Shown here: in pieces, positions 7,856 through 16,366 of the stretch | Layout of the letters: each line of letters starts with the position of its first letter | How positions within the stretch are numbered: position 1 is the stretch's first letter | Source of the DNA: Brevibacillus brevis | GTDB lineage: Bacteria; Bacillota; Bacilli; Brevibacillales; Brevibacillaceae | Reading direction: 5' to 3' | DNA length: 64,000 nucleotides | Assembly: GCF_031583145.1 (NCBI RefSeq) | Contig: NZ_CP134050.1 | Span: forward strand, 4,515,501 to 4,579,500 | Program-made: the position numbers and the translations under genes | The notes under the pieces: model-generated | The model's input: only the letters and a program-made list of their open reading frames with translations | The model's database searches: none | Told to the model about the DNA's origin: nothing

Positions 7856-8947
7856 TTACAAGTTTCCCCGACGCGCCTGCTCCCGCTCCAGCGCCTCGAA
7901 CAGCGCCTTGAAGTTGCCGTTGCCAAAGCCGCGCGCCCCTTTGCGCTGGATGATTTCCACGAACAGCGTCGGACGGTCGACGATCGGCTTGCTGAACAGC
8001 TGCAGCAGGTATCCCTCGTCGTCGCGGTCCACCAGGACGCCCAGTTTTTTCAGCGCCTCGATGTCTTCATCAATCTCCCCTACCCGCTCTTTCAAATCTT
8101 CGTAGTACGTATCCGGCACGGAGAGGAAGTCCACGCCGTTTGCTTGCAGCTTGCTCACAGTGCTGATGATGTCCCCCGTCAAAATCGCGATGTGCTGCAC
8201 GCCCGGCCCGTGGTAGAACTCGAGAAACTCCTGGATTTGCGATTTGCGCCGCCCTTCCGCCGGCTCGTTGATCGGAAACTTGATCCGGCCCGTACCGCTC
8301 TGCATGACCTTGGACATCAAGGCGGAGTACTCGGTGGAGATGTCGTCGTCGCTAAAGTTTTGCACGGCAGTGAAGCCCATCACCTTCTGGTAGTAGGACA
8401 CCCATTCATCCATTACTTCCACGTTGCCGACGATGTGGTCGATGCCAATCATTCCCGTTCCCTCGCTCTTGACCGGCGATGCAAAAGCGGTGAAGCCGGG
8501 GAGGAACGGTCCGTTGTAGCTCTTCCGCTCGATGAAGGAATGAACGTTGTCTCCGTACGTACCGATGACGGCCTTCTTGACGGTCCCATGCTCATCCGCG
8601 TACTCTGTCGGCTCCATAATCGGAATGGCTCCGCGGGATACGGCTTCCCGGTATGCCTGCTCGCAGTCGTCAACCCGCAGCGCGACATCCTTGACGCCAT
8701 CCCCGTGCTTCTTCACGAATTCGGCGATCGGGCTGTCCGGCGTGAGCGCCCCGCTGATCACAAATGTCATGTGATTTTGCTTGAGAACATAGGAGACTTT
8801 TTCCCGCGATCCTGTTTCCAGCCCTGCGTAGGCGACAGGTTCGAAGCCAAATGCCTTGGCGAAGTAGTGCATCGTCTGCTTCGCGTTTCCTACGTAAAAT
8901 TCCAGGTAGTCCCAGTCCTGAATCGGGAAGAAATCGGTGTTGCCCAT
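7856..8947 (-). CDS. hppD: 4-hydroxyphenylpyruvate dioxygenase
   Basis: Fe(II) dioxygenase that converts 4-hydroxyphenylpyruvate to homogentisate in tyrosine catabolism, 363 residues, cytoplasmic. It has two vicinal-oxygen-chelate halves. The iron ligands are seen as His 171 (GIDHIVGNV), His 252 (GVQHIAI) and Glu 331 (LFVEII). The C-terminal GARGFGNGNFKALFEA helix closes the active site in this family. I chose ATG at 8947 over an upstream alternative, because GGAGGGG lies directly before it. No homogentisate pathway genes are adjacent. The gene stands alone, convergent with the sigma-54 activator. Confidence 0.96.
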   Translation of the reverse strand: MGNTDFFPIQDWDYLEFYVGNAKQTMHYFAKAFGFEPVAYAGLETGSREKVSYVLKQNHMTFVISGALTPDSPIAEFVKKHGDGVKDVALRVDDCEQAYREAVSRGAIPIMEPTEYADEHGTVKKAVIGTYGDNVHSFIERKSYNGPFLPGFTAFASPVKSEGTGMIGIDHIVGNVEVMDEWVSYYQKVMGFTAVQNFSDDDISTEYSALMSKVMQSGTGRIKFPINEPAEGRRKSQIQEFLEFYHGPGVQHIAILTGDIISTVSKLQANGVDFLSVPDTYYEDLKERVGEIDEDIEALKKLGVLVDRDDEGYLLQLFSKPIVDRPTLFVEIIQRKGARGFGNGNFKALFEALEREQARRGNL

Positions 8948-9165
8948 TGTTACCCCTCCGTTTTTCACAAATGGAATTGTCCCTTTTTTTGGATGATTGG
9001 GATTATTTTGTCGTTACCTTGAGAGTACATTGGAAACGCTTACTCGTGCAAGAACACGGAATAACGCGAAAACGCACAGACGCTTTCATTGGATAAAGTA
9101 CGCAATCGAGCGTTTGCTTGGTACAATATGGATACCCAAACGGGCAAGAAAGGGGCAGTCCAACC

Positions 9166-9855
9166 ATGAGCGAATGGAGTACAAAAGCTGCGGAGCAATG
9201 GGACCAATTTGCTTCAGACTGGCATTCGAACAGCGATACTATGTGGGAAAAAGGAAGTCGGCGTACCATCCTGCCTTTTTTTGAGCGCCAAGTGTCGCCT
9301 GCAGACGGTCCCATTCTCGATGCAGGCTGTGCGGATGGCTACGCAAGCTGCAAGCTGGCCACCCTTGGATACAACGTTGAAGGGGTAGACATTGCCGGGG
9401 AAATGATTCGCCTTGCCAATGACCGGGCAAAACAGGCCGGGTTGGCTATTCCCTTCCAGACCGGGGATATCAGCCGATTGCCTTTTGCGGATGACACGTT
9501 CGCCGGCGTCCTGTCCATCAACGTAGTCGAATTCACTCCGTCTCCACTGAAGGCGATTCGCGAGCTTCGGCGTGTGCTTATACCCGGAGGAGTTCTTGTG
9601 CTCGGCATCCTGGGGCCGACGGCTGGTCCCCGCGCTCACAGCTACCGCCGTTTGTACGACGAACAGACGATCCAAAACACGATGATGCCATGGGAAGCCA
9701 AACAGCTCGCTACGGAAAACGGCTTTCAGCTTCTGGAGGAAGAGCCTGTCTACAAGGAAGGCGTGACACCTGACATCGCGGGCCGCCTTCGGGTGGAGCT
9801 GCGCGAGGCTGTCAGCTTTTTGACCGTGTTTGCTCTCCAAAAAGTCGAAGCCTGA
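9166..9855 (+). CDS. Class I SAM-dependent methyltransferase
   Basis: Cytoplasmic methyltransferase of the UbiE/Methyltransf_11 type, 229 residues. The SAM-binding motif I is ILDAGCADGYAS, followed by VEGVDIAGEMI. Motif II is DTFAGVLSINVVEF, and the post-motif is LRRVLIPGGVLVLGIL. The first 40 residues (AAEQWDQFASDWHS) are typical of the family. The ATG at 9166 has AAAGGGG about eleven bases upstream. A TACAAT lies at 9122-9127 with no clear -35. The substrate is unknown and no pathway context is visible. Confidence 0.85.
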   Translation: MSEWSTKAAEQWDQFASDWHSNSDTMWEKGSRRTILPFFERQVSPADGPILDAGCADGYASCKLATLGYNVEGVDIAGEMIRLANDRAKQAGLAIPFQTGDISRLPFADDTFAGVLSINVVEFTPSPLKAIRELRRVLIPGGVLVLGILGPTAGPRAHSYRRLYDEQTIQNTMMPWEAKQLATENGFQLLEEEPVYKEGVTPDIAGRLRVELREAVSFLTVFALQKVEA

Positions 9856-9998
9856 CCGCTCACCCGCCAGGCCGAGCGCAGGATCGCAATCCGGAAGAAA
9901 ATTTTCCCTTTTTATAGCAAAATATGCAAAACATGTATTCGAACCTCCCTTTCGGAAAAACAGGCGGCCGCATGATAGAGTGCTGCCTCCCACACAAG

Positions 9999-10044
9999 AA
10001 AAGGGCAGCCTTCTCGTCATCGTATGACGTGAGACTGCCCTTTT
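9999..10044. terminator. Long bidirectional terminator hairpin
   Basis: AAAAGGGCAG (9999-10008) pairs with CTGCCCTTTT (10035-10044). The loop itself holds a second stem (CGTCAT/ATGACG), giving one nearly continuous hairpin between two convergent genes. Confidence 0.8.
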
Positions 10045-10058
10045 TGGCGCACTTCGAT

Positions 10059-11486
10059 TTAATTCGCCGGAAGATACGCTACATTGTTTTGTTTCATCCA
10101 GGCCAGTTTGCTCTCAATCAGCCTGGTGATCGTCGGCTCCTCGATGCCGTGCAGAAGGACGTAGAGTCGCTGTGTTTCCAGCAGGTCATTGTAGGTCAGG
10201 TACGGGTAATCCGCCCTCCCGAAGCTGCCGTCCGGGAAATAGGCGTAGTGCAGGTCGCCGTTGGCCAAGATCCATTTGCTTCCCAGATTGATGACCCCCG
10301 CAAGCATGATGTCTGCCAGGTCCTTATCAGTAGGATTGCCAAATTGCAAATAGCTGGCATACAGGAAGTTGATTTCGGCGAGCTGGTGATTGAGGGACAC
10401 ATGGGTCTGCGCATCCCGGCCGACGGAGGCGTAGTCTGCCACCAGCCACCCTGGCGTGAGTCCTTCCACGACGTAGTGATTGCCCACGGCATGCTGCTGG
10501 AAAAAAGCAGCGTATTTTTGTGCCGAACCGCAAAAGTCCGCTTCCTGGTATTGCACGCAGCCTTTGAGCATCAGATCCGCCGCGCCTGTATTGAAACGCG
10601 TATCGTAAAAGCCTTCGGGAATTCCGTAGTCTCCGCTCAGCCATTGAGAACGGGGCAATGACTTCCAGTACCCTGTCTGTTCTTGCTGTTTCAGGCTCGC
10701 CTTCAGCATCACATAGCCCATATTGTGCGCCGCGTCGCTCCCTCCTGTGTAGAGGAATGAGCGCAGTACATAGTTTTCCGGAATGCGCCAGTAGGAGGTT
10801 TCGGTGTACGGCTCATAGGTCGAAGGGCTTTTGTAGTAGTAGCCGTCGTACAGCCACTTGGCATTGTCCGTCACATCCAGCGTGAGCCAAATTTTGTCCA
10901 GGGACTCTTTTCCCCAGGCCACGAGCGGCTCAGCCGATTCCAGCGCCCACATCTCGCTGACATGGCCGGCTCTCACGGGCAAATCGATTTGCAATTCGTA
11001 GCCGTAGGCCGACCTTTTCACGTAGACGGACGGGGCCAGCTCCCGTTTTTCGTCAATCGTCCCTCTTCCGACAGGAACGTAGACGATCGGTTTTCCCAGC
11101 CAAATCGTCTTGCCGGCGGTCTCGATAAAACCGGAGGCTGGCGGCAATGCCTGGACGTCACGCAGGTTCACGGAAGCCCAATACGGCTGCCGCGACTCCG
11201 ACAACGCCCGATAGCGAAAGGTGACATCCTGCCCTTTGATGGGAACGGTGATCCGGTACGGCTTCTCGGTTTGTTTCGCTGTAATTTGGTGGATCCAATA
11301 AAAATCGCCGTCGCCAAACGTGTATTGCTGCTTCTTGTGAATCCCGCCTTTCACCGAATCGGTGCTCTCCTTCTCGATCGGCTTTGTCCAAGGGTTCGGG
11401 CTGGCAATCGCGTCGATATCTCCCGAAAATAGAGCGGTGACTGCGGCGATAAACAAGATGAGAATAATGCGTCCTCGCTTGATCAT
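10059..11486 (-). CDS. Secreted protein of unknown function, downstream of a c-di-GMP riboswitch
   Basis: I do not recognise the family with confidence. The 475-residue product starts with a basic N-terminus and a hydrophobic signal segment (IILILFIAAVTALFSG), so it is probably exported. It is rich in aromatic residues. The C-terminal half has repeated helical hairpins (GYVMLKASLKQQ, FYDTRFNTGAADLMLKG, LAEINFLYASYLQFG, YLTYNDLLETQRLYVLLHG), suggesting an alpha/alpha-toroid fold as in carbohydrate-active enzymes or epimerases; this is inference. The ATG at 11486 has CAGGGGG upstream. A c-di-GMP-I riboswitch with a terminator lies 300 bases upstream on the same strand, so a role in biofilm or surface polysaccharide is plausible. 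Confidence 0.75.
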   Translation of the reverse strand: MIKRGRIILILFIAAVTALFSGDIDAIASPNPWTKPIEKESTDSVKGGIHKKQQYTFGDGDFYWIHQITAKQTEKPYRITVPIKGQDVTFRYRALSESRQPYWASVNLRDVQALPPASGFIETAGKTIWLGKPIVYVPVGRGTIDEKRELAPSVYVKRSAYGYELQIDLPVRAGHVSEMWALESAEPLVAWGKESLDKIWLTLDVTDNAKWLYDGYYYKSPSTYEPYTETSYWRIPENYVLRSFLYTGGSDAAHNMGYVMLKASLKQQEQTGYWKSLPRSQWLSGDYGIPEGFYDTRFNTGAADLMLKGCVQYQEADFCGSAQKYAAFFQQHAVGNHYVVEGLTPGWLVADYASVGRDAQTHVSLNHQLAEINFLYASYLQFGNPTDKDLADIMLAGVINLGSKWILANGDLHYAYFPDGSFGRADYPYLTYNDLLETQRLYVLLHGIEEPTITRLIESKLAWMKQNNVAYLPAN

Positions 11487-11536
11487 GTCATCCCCCTGTT
11501 CATCGATTCTTTTCTTGCGGATGTGCCCCAGACCCA

Positions 11537-11577
11537 AAAACGTCCTTCACCTGTATGACTGGGGTGAAGGACGTTTT
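11537..11577 (-). terminator. 15-bp perfect hairpin in the leader of the secreted-protein gene
   Basis: AAAACGTCCTTCACC pairs exactly with GGTGAAGGACGTTTT around an 11-base loop. On the minus strand it ends in TTTTTGGG, as an intrinsic terminator would. It sits only about 50 bases upstream of the ATG at 11486, so it can act as a second attenuator or as an mRNA-stabilising hairpin. Confidence 0.6.
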
Positions 11578-11592
11578 GTTACAGCCGCCATG

Positions 11593-11736
11593 CTAATTAT
11601 AGTAATTTTCTAACAATTTTACCGTTTTGTAACCATTTCTCTTCGCTGATCCTTTATAATGGTTGGATTTTGATCGTGTCACTGCCCTATTCCGCTTCAA
11701 GGATGAGCGAACGCGTTTTAGAGAAAGGTTGTCCAT
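11593..11736 (-). other. Possible 47-codon basic ORF inside the riboswitch leader
   Basis: Between the riboswitch terminator and the second hairpin an ATG at 11736 opens 47 codons ending in TAG. The product would be very basic (SLKRVRSSLKRNR). No Shine-Dalgarno sequence precedes it, so coding is doubtful. A TATAAT overlaps its end (near 11597-11602 on the minus strand) and could be a promoter downstream of the riboswitch. The remaining bases of the 11487-12045 gap hold the riboswitch elements listed separately. Confidence 0.2.
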
Positions 11737-11785
11737 GGTGGATCAGGATCAAGGTCGGAGAAGCTTATGTGTCCCGATTCAGCAA

Positions 11786-11820
11786 AAAAAGCGGCTCCCT
11801 TTGTCAGGAAAGAGCCGCTT
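11786..11820 (-). terminator. Expression-platform terminator of the c-di-GMP riboswitch
   Basis: On the minus strand AAGCGGCTC pairs with GAGCCGCTT around a 14-base loop, followed by TTTTTTTGC. It starts about ten bases after the aptamer's 3' end, the usual place for a ligand-controlled terminator. Confidence 0.8.
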
Positions 11821-11829
11821 ATCATTTTA

Positions 11830-11930
11830 TAAAACCTGCATATTGGCAGCCCGGCTCCCCCGGCAATCACGCACATGCTCGTGGCTTTGCGTCGCCCCAT
11901 TTCAATGGGTTTGCCCGTTCATTGCGAAAT
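11830..11930 (-). ncRNA. Cyclic-di-GMP-I (GEMM) riboswitch aptamer
   Basis: The minus strand carries the class I core in order. GGGCAAACC is followed by a short hairpin (CCCAT-TGAA-ATGGG). Then come GCGACGCAAAGCCACG, the P3 hairpin (CACGAGCATGTGCGTG) and ATTGCCGGGGGAGCCGGGCTGCC. The GACGCAAAGCCACG joint and the GCCGGG...TGCC closing element are hallmark segments. A terminator follows directly. The next gene on this strand is the secreted protein at 10059-11486. Whether ligand turns the gene on or off cannot be decided by eye. Confidence 0.87.
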
Positions 11931-12045
11931 CTGACATGAATTTCCATCCATAGAAATGACGTCGTTTTCCGTACTTCAGACCAAACATGCATGGAGCATC
12001 GAATGAAAGTTTTCTATAAGTCCCTGTTTTACACGGGTTAGGTGA

Positions 12046-12993
12046 CTACTCGGCCAACACTTTCTTCACTTCTTCGCAGCTTGCTTGCAAGAGTCTGTGA
12101 ACTTCCCGGGTTTCCCTCACGTGGCTGGTAAGGCCCGCGTCCAACTCGTTCAACAGCCGGATGGCTTCGTTCACCTGTCCGGATACTTCATCGGCGAATT
12201 GTTTTTGGTGTTCGATGATCGTCCCTACCGCGGAGACTTCTTTGTTCACTTCGTGGAAGGCGTTTACAATGCCCTCCATCTTGGAAGAGGCATCCTGACT
12301 GATGGCCAGGCCGTTCTTGATGGCCGCACTGCTTTTTTCGCTGTTGGCCAGCGCTTCTTTCGTCTCTTCCTGAATTTTGCCGATCAGCTCGGCGATCGAC
12401 TTGGTCGAGTTGGCCGTCATCTCAGCCAGCTTGCGCACCTCGTCTGCCACGACTGCAAAGCCTCTTCCCTGTTCCCCGGCGCGTGCCGCTTCGATCGCGG
12501 CATTGAGCGCCAGCAGATTGGTCTGGTTGGCGATGTCGCTAATGACCTTGACGATGCTCGTAATTTCCGACGAGCGATCCTCCAGCCGGCTCATGGAACG
12601 GGATGTACGGACAGAATCCTCGTCCAGCAGACTCATCACTTCCACGACTTCCGTAATCGCGGATTTGCCGGCTTCCGCCCTCTCCATCGATTGCCGGCAG
12701 ATAGCCGACAGGCGGTCCCCTGTTACGTGGAGCTGATTCGCCGATTCATCGTCACTTTCGTTGATGCGCTTGATATTTTCGACCACGATTTTCATCTGGG
12801 CTGCCAGATAGGCGAGTTTGTCATGCTGGTCGTTCACTTCGCCGTTTTGAGCGAGGAGCGCTCCCATCTGCTCATAGATGGCGAGCAATTCCTCCCGTTG
12901 CTGTTCATGGCTGTTTTCCTCGGCCGCTGGCACGGCCACTGCTGTCGCTGCTGTCTCTTGCTGTGCCGATCCTCTGTCCTTTTTCCAAAACAT
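12046..12993 (-). CDS. Soluble methyl-accepting chemotaxis protein
   Basis: Cytoplasmic chemoreceptor signalling protein, 315 residues, without membrane helices. The first 35 residues are low-complexity (Ala/Glu-rich) and a coiled coil follows. The hairpin tip that contacts CheA and CheW is clear: [38 protein letters not shown]. There is no recognisable ligand domain, so it probably takes its signal from a partner. The likely partner is the four-helix membrane protein whose stop lies 27 bases upstream of this start on the same strand. The start has AGGAGAG upstream. Confidence 0.92.
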   Translation of the reverse strand: MFWKKDRGSAQQETAATAVAVPAAEENSHEQQREELLAIYEQMGALLAQNGEVNDQHDKLAYLAAQMKIVVENIKRINESDDESANQLHVTGDRLSAICRQSMERAEAGKSAITEVVEVMSLLDEDSVRTSRSMSRLEDRSSEITSIVKVISDIANQTNLLALNAAIEAARAGEQGRGFAVVADEVRKLAEMTANSTKSIAELIGKIQEETKEALANSEKSSAAIKNGLAISQDASSKMEGIVNAFHEVNKEVSAVGTIIEHQKQFADEVSGQVNEAIRLLNELDAGLTSHVRETREVHRLLQASCEEVKKVLAE

Positions 12994-13020
12994 GTCTCCA
13001 CTCTCCTTTGGCGTGATCCA

Positions 13021-13773
13021 TTAATCTTCGCGACGGGCAAACGCTCGTGATTCGATGATGCCTGGATGCTGTTTTGCCAATGTCAGCAGGTTTTCCAAAA
13101 AGTAATAGTGCCCCTCCAGCAGCTCCACGTCTTTTCGCTCAAACTTCTTCGCCTGCAAGTACTGCTGCATTTCCAGGGCGTAGCGTTCCAGCTTGTTGTG
13201 GAAGTCGTTGGCTCTCAGCATTTGTTCCACTTCGGGGTATTCCGACCGCAATCGGCCTATTTCACTGTATACCCTGCTGCCTTCCAAAATCGTCTGGTAG
13301 GCGATTCGCTCCAGGGAAGCGCCCGTAGCTGCCTCCTGTTGCGCACGGTCCTCGCGCAAAGCGGACAAGTACGTGATAAAATGGTAGACAGTCAGGAACA
13401 AAGGGCCTAAAAATAAGATGATCCCTGCTTTGTAGACATGCTGATTGGACAAGTTGCTGATGAGCAGGAACAGGTGAAACAGAATCGCTCCCAGCCAAAC
13501 GTAGATAATGACCTGGTGATTGATCTTCCCTGCCTTTTGGCCACGCGAAAAGACAAAGGTAAGACCCAGCAGGTAAAAGGCGAGCAAGGTAAAGCTGGCG
13601 GAAAACAGCGCCATCTCCATTTCCTGCAGCCAATCTGCGTCGACGGGAATCTCGATCAATAATTCAAAAGCGAGCACCAGCAGTGAGAAAAGCAACCCCA
13701 TGATCCAAAACCGGCTGACTTCCGAGTCGTTCCTCCGCCGGGAGCGGTAGCGTTCCGCACGGGATCCCTTCAT
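13021..13773 (-). CDS. Four-helix membrane protein with cytoplasmic helical tail
   Basis: Not recognised. The 250-residue product begins with a strongly basic stretch (SRAERYRSRRRNDSE). Four hydrophobic helices follow (IMGLLFSLLVLAFELLI, FSASFTLLAFYLLGLTFVF, IIYVWLGAILFHLFLLI and ILFLGPLFLTVYHFITYL). Residues about 150-250 are a charged, probably helical cytoplasmic tail. The ATG at 13773 has GAGGTGAGAG upstream. It is co-transcribed with the soluble chemoreceptor downstream (27-base gap). It may be a membrane anchor or sensor that feeds the receptor, which is inference from the gene pair alone. Confidence 0.7.
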   Translation of the reverse strand: MKGSRAERYRSRRRNDSEVSRFWIMGLLFSLLVLAFELLIEIPVDADWLQEMEMALFSASFTLLAFYLLGLTFVFSRGQKAGKINHQVIIYVWLGAILFHLFLLISNLSNQHVYKAGIILFLGPLFLTVYHFITYLSALREDRAQQEAATGASLERIAYQTILEGSRVYSEIGRLRSEYPEVEQMLRANDFHNKLERYALEMQQYLQAKKFERKDVELLEGHYYFLENLLTLAKQHPGIIESRAFARRED

Positions 13774-13859
13774 ATATGCTCTCACCTCATTCTCTAAGAT
13801 TCGCCATGATTCTCTCTTTTCCTCTCCCAATCGGCCATTTTTTGACAACGGAGGCTACC

Positions 13860-15272
13860 ATGATACGACCATTACCTTCTGCCTTTACAGAACGCATGCA
13901 AATGCTGCTGAAAAACGAATACGACGCGTTTGCCGCCTCGTACGAACAACCGGTTTCCCACGGATTGCGCGTCAATCCCTTGAAGATCGCCAGGGAGCGA
14001 TTTCTTGAGATCACGCCGTTTCCGCTGACCCCTGTGCCTTGGTGCAAAAACGGCTTCCGCTATCCGGAAGGCGCGCGGCCTGGCAAGCATCCTTACCACT
14101 CCGCCGGCTTGTACTACCTGCAGGAGCCAAGTGCCATGTCGGCTGCGGAGTGCCTGGAAGCGCAGCCCGGCGAGACGATTCTGGACTTGTGCGCGGCCCC
14201 TGGTGGCAAGTCGACGCAGCTCGCCGCAGCCTTGCAAGGACAGGGCCTCCTCGTTGCCAACGAGATCCATCCGGTGCGCGCCCGGGCGTTGTCCGAAAAT
14301 CTGGAGCGATGCGGCGTGCGAAACGCAATCGTCACCAACGAAACGCCTGAGCGGCTCATGGAGAGATTTCCGCAGTTTTTTGACCGGATCCTCGTCGATG
14401 CGCCCTGCTCCGGCGAAGGGATGTTCCGCAAGCTGCCGGAAGCCATCGACGAATGGTCGCCGGAAAAAGTGAACGAGTGCCATCGGATGCAAATCGAGAT
14501 CCTGGACGCAGCCGCCGCCATGTTGAAGCCGGGCGGGACGCTGGTGTACTCCACCTGCACGTTCGCTCCGCTGGAAAACGAGCAATCCATGGTAGATTTT
14601 CTCGAACGGCATCCGGAGTTTGCCCTCACTGTGCTGCCAAACCGCGCGCACTTCTCCAGCGGCATCCCGCAGTGGGGGACGCCGGAGACACCGGACTTGA
14701 CGCAAACGGCTCGGCTGTGGCCCCATCTCCTCGACGGTGAAGGACACTTTCTCGCCAGACTGCAAAAAAGCGATGAGGCAAAAGACATCGACTCCCCCAA
14801 AAGAAAAAAGGAAAAGCGCACCGCTAAATCCGTACCCGCCGGGCGCAAGGAAGCGATAGCAGCATGGCGCAGCTTTGCCGACGATGCCCTGCCCCGCTTT
14901 TCCCTGCCTACCGACAACGATGCAGCCTTCGTTCTGTTCGGCGAGCAGCTCTACTTTACACCCGCCCCGGTGGTGGATGTAGAAGGAATCAAGGTATTGC
15001 GCGTCGGTCTGCACCTCGGCACCGTCAAAAAGAACCGCTTGGAGCCGAGCCATGCCCTGGCGCTGGCGTTGACTGCCGAGGAAGCTGCCAGAACCGCTTC
15101 CTATTCGGCGGACGATCCCGATTTGCTCCGGTATTTAAAGGGGGAAGCCCTCAGCCGGGAAGGGGCGAACGGCTGGACACTTGTAACGGTAGACGGTTAT
15201 TCCATCGGCTGGGGCAAACAGACGGATGGTCAATTGAAAAATCATTACCCCAAAGGATTGCGCTGGCTGTAG
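13860..15272 (+). CDS. RsmF/RsmB-type rRNA cytosine-C5 methyltransferase
   Basis: SAM-dependent rRNA m5C methyltransferase of the NOL1/NOP2/Sun family, 470 residues, with the extra C-terminal region seen in RsmF/YebU. The SAM loop is LDLCAAPGGKST. The two catalytic cysteines lie in VDAPCSGEGMF and VYSTCTF. The middle linker is basic (PKRKKEKRTAK), and the tail ends with the typical KNHYPKGLRW motif. ATG at 13860 has CGGAGG seven bases upstream; a longer reading to 13776 would overlap the divergent membrane-protein gene. A terminator follows at 15285. Confidence 0.92.
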   Translation: MIRPLPSAFTERMQMLLKNEYDAFAASYEQPVSHGLRVNPLKIARERFLEITPFPLTPVPWCKNGFRYPEGARPGKHPYHSAGLYYLQEPSAMSAAECLEAQPGETILDLCAAPGGKSTQLAAALQGQGLLVANEIHPVRARALSENLERCGVRNAIVTNETPERLMERFPQFFDRILVDAPCSGEGMFRKLPEAIDEWSPEKVNECHRMQIEILDAAAAMLKPGGTLVYSTCTFAPLENEQSMVDFLERHPEFALTVLPNRAHFSSGIPQWGTPETPDLTQTARLWPHLLDGEGHFLARLQKSDEAKDIDSPKRKKEKRTAKSVPAGRKEAIAAWRSFADDALPRFSLPTDNDAAFVLFGEQLYFTPAPVVDVEGIKVLRVGLHLGTVKKNRLEPSHALALALTAEEAARTASYSADDPDLLRYLKGEALSREGANGWTLVTVDGYSIGWGKQTDGQLKNHYPKGLRWL

Positions 15273-15284
15273 TTTATGCAAAAG

Positions 15285-15333
15285 AAGCCCACGGACAGCG
15301 GAGAGGCGGGCTGCCTTCCGATTTCGTGGGCTT
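15285..15333 (+). terminator. Bidirectional terminator
   Basis: AAGCCCACG (15285-15293) pairs with CGTGGGCTT (15325-15333) between convergent genes. A T-rich run follows on the plus strand. Confidence 0.65.
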
Positions 15334-15362
15334 ATTCTTTCGTTTTTGGCTCAGTGCGCGTG

Positions 15363-15602
15363 CTATCTCCCTCTACGGGACTGGTTGTCGACGACTGTTA
15401 GGGAGCCGTTTTTGATATAGCGCAAGATTTTGGACACGGAGATGCCGGTTGCATTGGCAATTTGCATCGCATTCGAATTCGGGAAGCTCCTCACATAATT
15501 GCGAATCATCCGGTATTCGTCCCGATCGTTTTCCCCGCATACCTTGCACGTGTAATCATACGGGCTCATTTCACTTCCGCACTTCAGGCATCTGTCCGTC
15601 AT
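15363..15602 (-). CDS. Small zinc-ribbon/HTH protein, YvyF-like
   Basis: Small predicted DNA- or RNA-binding protein, 79 residues. A four-cysteine zinc ribbon (CLKCGSEMSPYDYTCKVCG) is followed by a helix-turn-helix (AMQIANATGISVSKILRYIKNG). The layout resembles YvyF/FlgM-region proteins of Bacillus, but here it lies away from flagellar genes, so I give no symbol. AGGAG lies eight bases before ATG 15602; a GTG one codon upstream is possible. It may be a small transcription factor. Confidence 0.7.
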   Translation of the reverse strand: MTDRCLKCGSEMSPYDYTCKVCGENDRDEYRMIRNYVRSFPNSNAMQIANATGISVSKILRYIKNGSLTVVDNQSRRGR

Positions 15603-15699
15603 CACTGTTTCTCCTTACACCATGTACTTGGCTGTTTTGCGCGCGAAGGGGTCACTCCTCTCTATATTACCCACATTTCCCCAAGGGGAAAACCACCTT

Positions 15700-16362
15700 T
15701 CACGACGACCACGCATTCCACAGCAGAATCAAGGCGAACCCGATGAGTGCCACCCCCACAAGGATATTCAACCGTTTCAGCCAGACAGGCTCAAGCCATC
15801 TCGAAACATACGTCCCTAGCGCGCTGACGGCCGTCAGAAATGTCAGCGTAGCCAGTATGCAGCCCGTGGCGAAAGCGAGCAAGGTTCCTTTGTCCGCAAG
15901 GGCCCGGGAAGAAAGCAAGGAGCCGAATACGCCTGCCCAGAACAGAATGGTCAGCGGATTGGCCAGCGTCAAGACGATCCCGTGAGCAAAGCTTTCCCGG
16001 GCTCTCGCTGCTGCGGCGCTTTCCTTTTCCCACGAACGAGCGGAGCAGGTTCCGTAGCTGGCTGCCGCTGCCTGCGCGATGGGTGTCACTGCCCTGGAGC
16101 GAATGCTGCCGATTCCAAACCAGAGCAAGACAAGTGCTCCGCCGGCCATCACGATTGGTTTGACCCACCCCACCTGCAGCAGGACGCCGAGCCCCAGAAT
16201 CGCTCCCGCCATATAGCAAGCATCCATTAATGCGACACCCAGGGCCACCCAGCACGCCTGCCAAAAGCCAAAGACCAGGGATCGCTGCAGCACCGCGATG
16301 CAGACCGGACCGACGGACAGTTGAAGCAGCATTCCAAAGAGCCAGCCGTTTACGAGCGCCAT
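15700..16362 (-). CDS. LysE/RhtB-family amino-acid exporter
   Basis: Membrane exporter of the LysE superfamily, 220 residues with about six hydrophobic helices. The N-terminal LLQLSVGPVCIAVLQRSL matches the family's GPxxxxxxxxxxxxG signature region, and FAHGIVLTLANPLTILFWAG is the second conserved segment. It lies four bases after the stop of an Lrp/AsnC regulator, so the two are one operon. In this family that arrangement usually means the regulator senses an amino acid and controls its export. A variable Arg/Ala-rich loop (about 90-120) lies between helices 3 and 4. Confidence 0.9.
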   Translation of the reverse strand: MALVNGWLFGMLLQLSVGPVCIAVLQRSLVFGFWQACWVALGVALMDACYMAGAILGLGVLLQVGWVKPIVMAGGALVLLWFGIGSIRSRAVTPIAQAAAASYGTCSARSWEKESAAAARARESFAHGIVLTLANPLTILFWAGVFGSLLSSRALADKGTLLAFATGCILATLTFLTAVSALGTYVSRWLEPVWLKRLNILVGVALIGFALILLWNAWSS

Positions 16363-16366
16363 CCGT

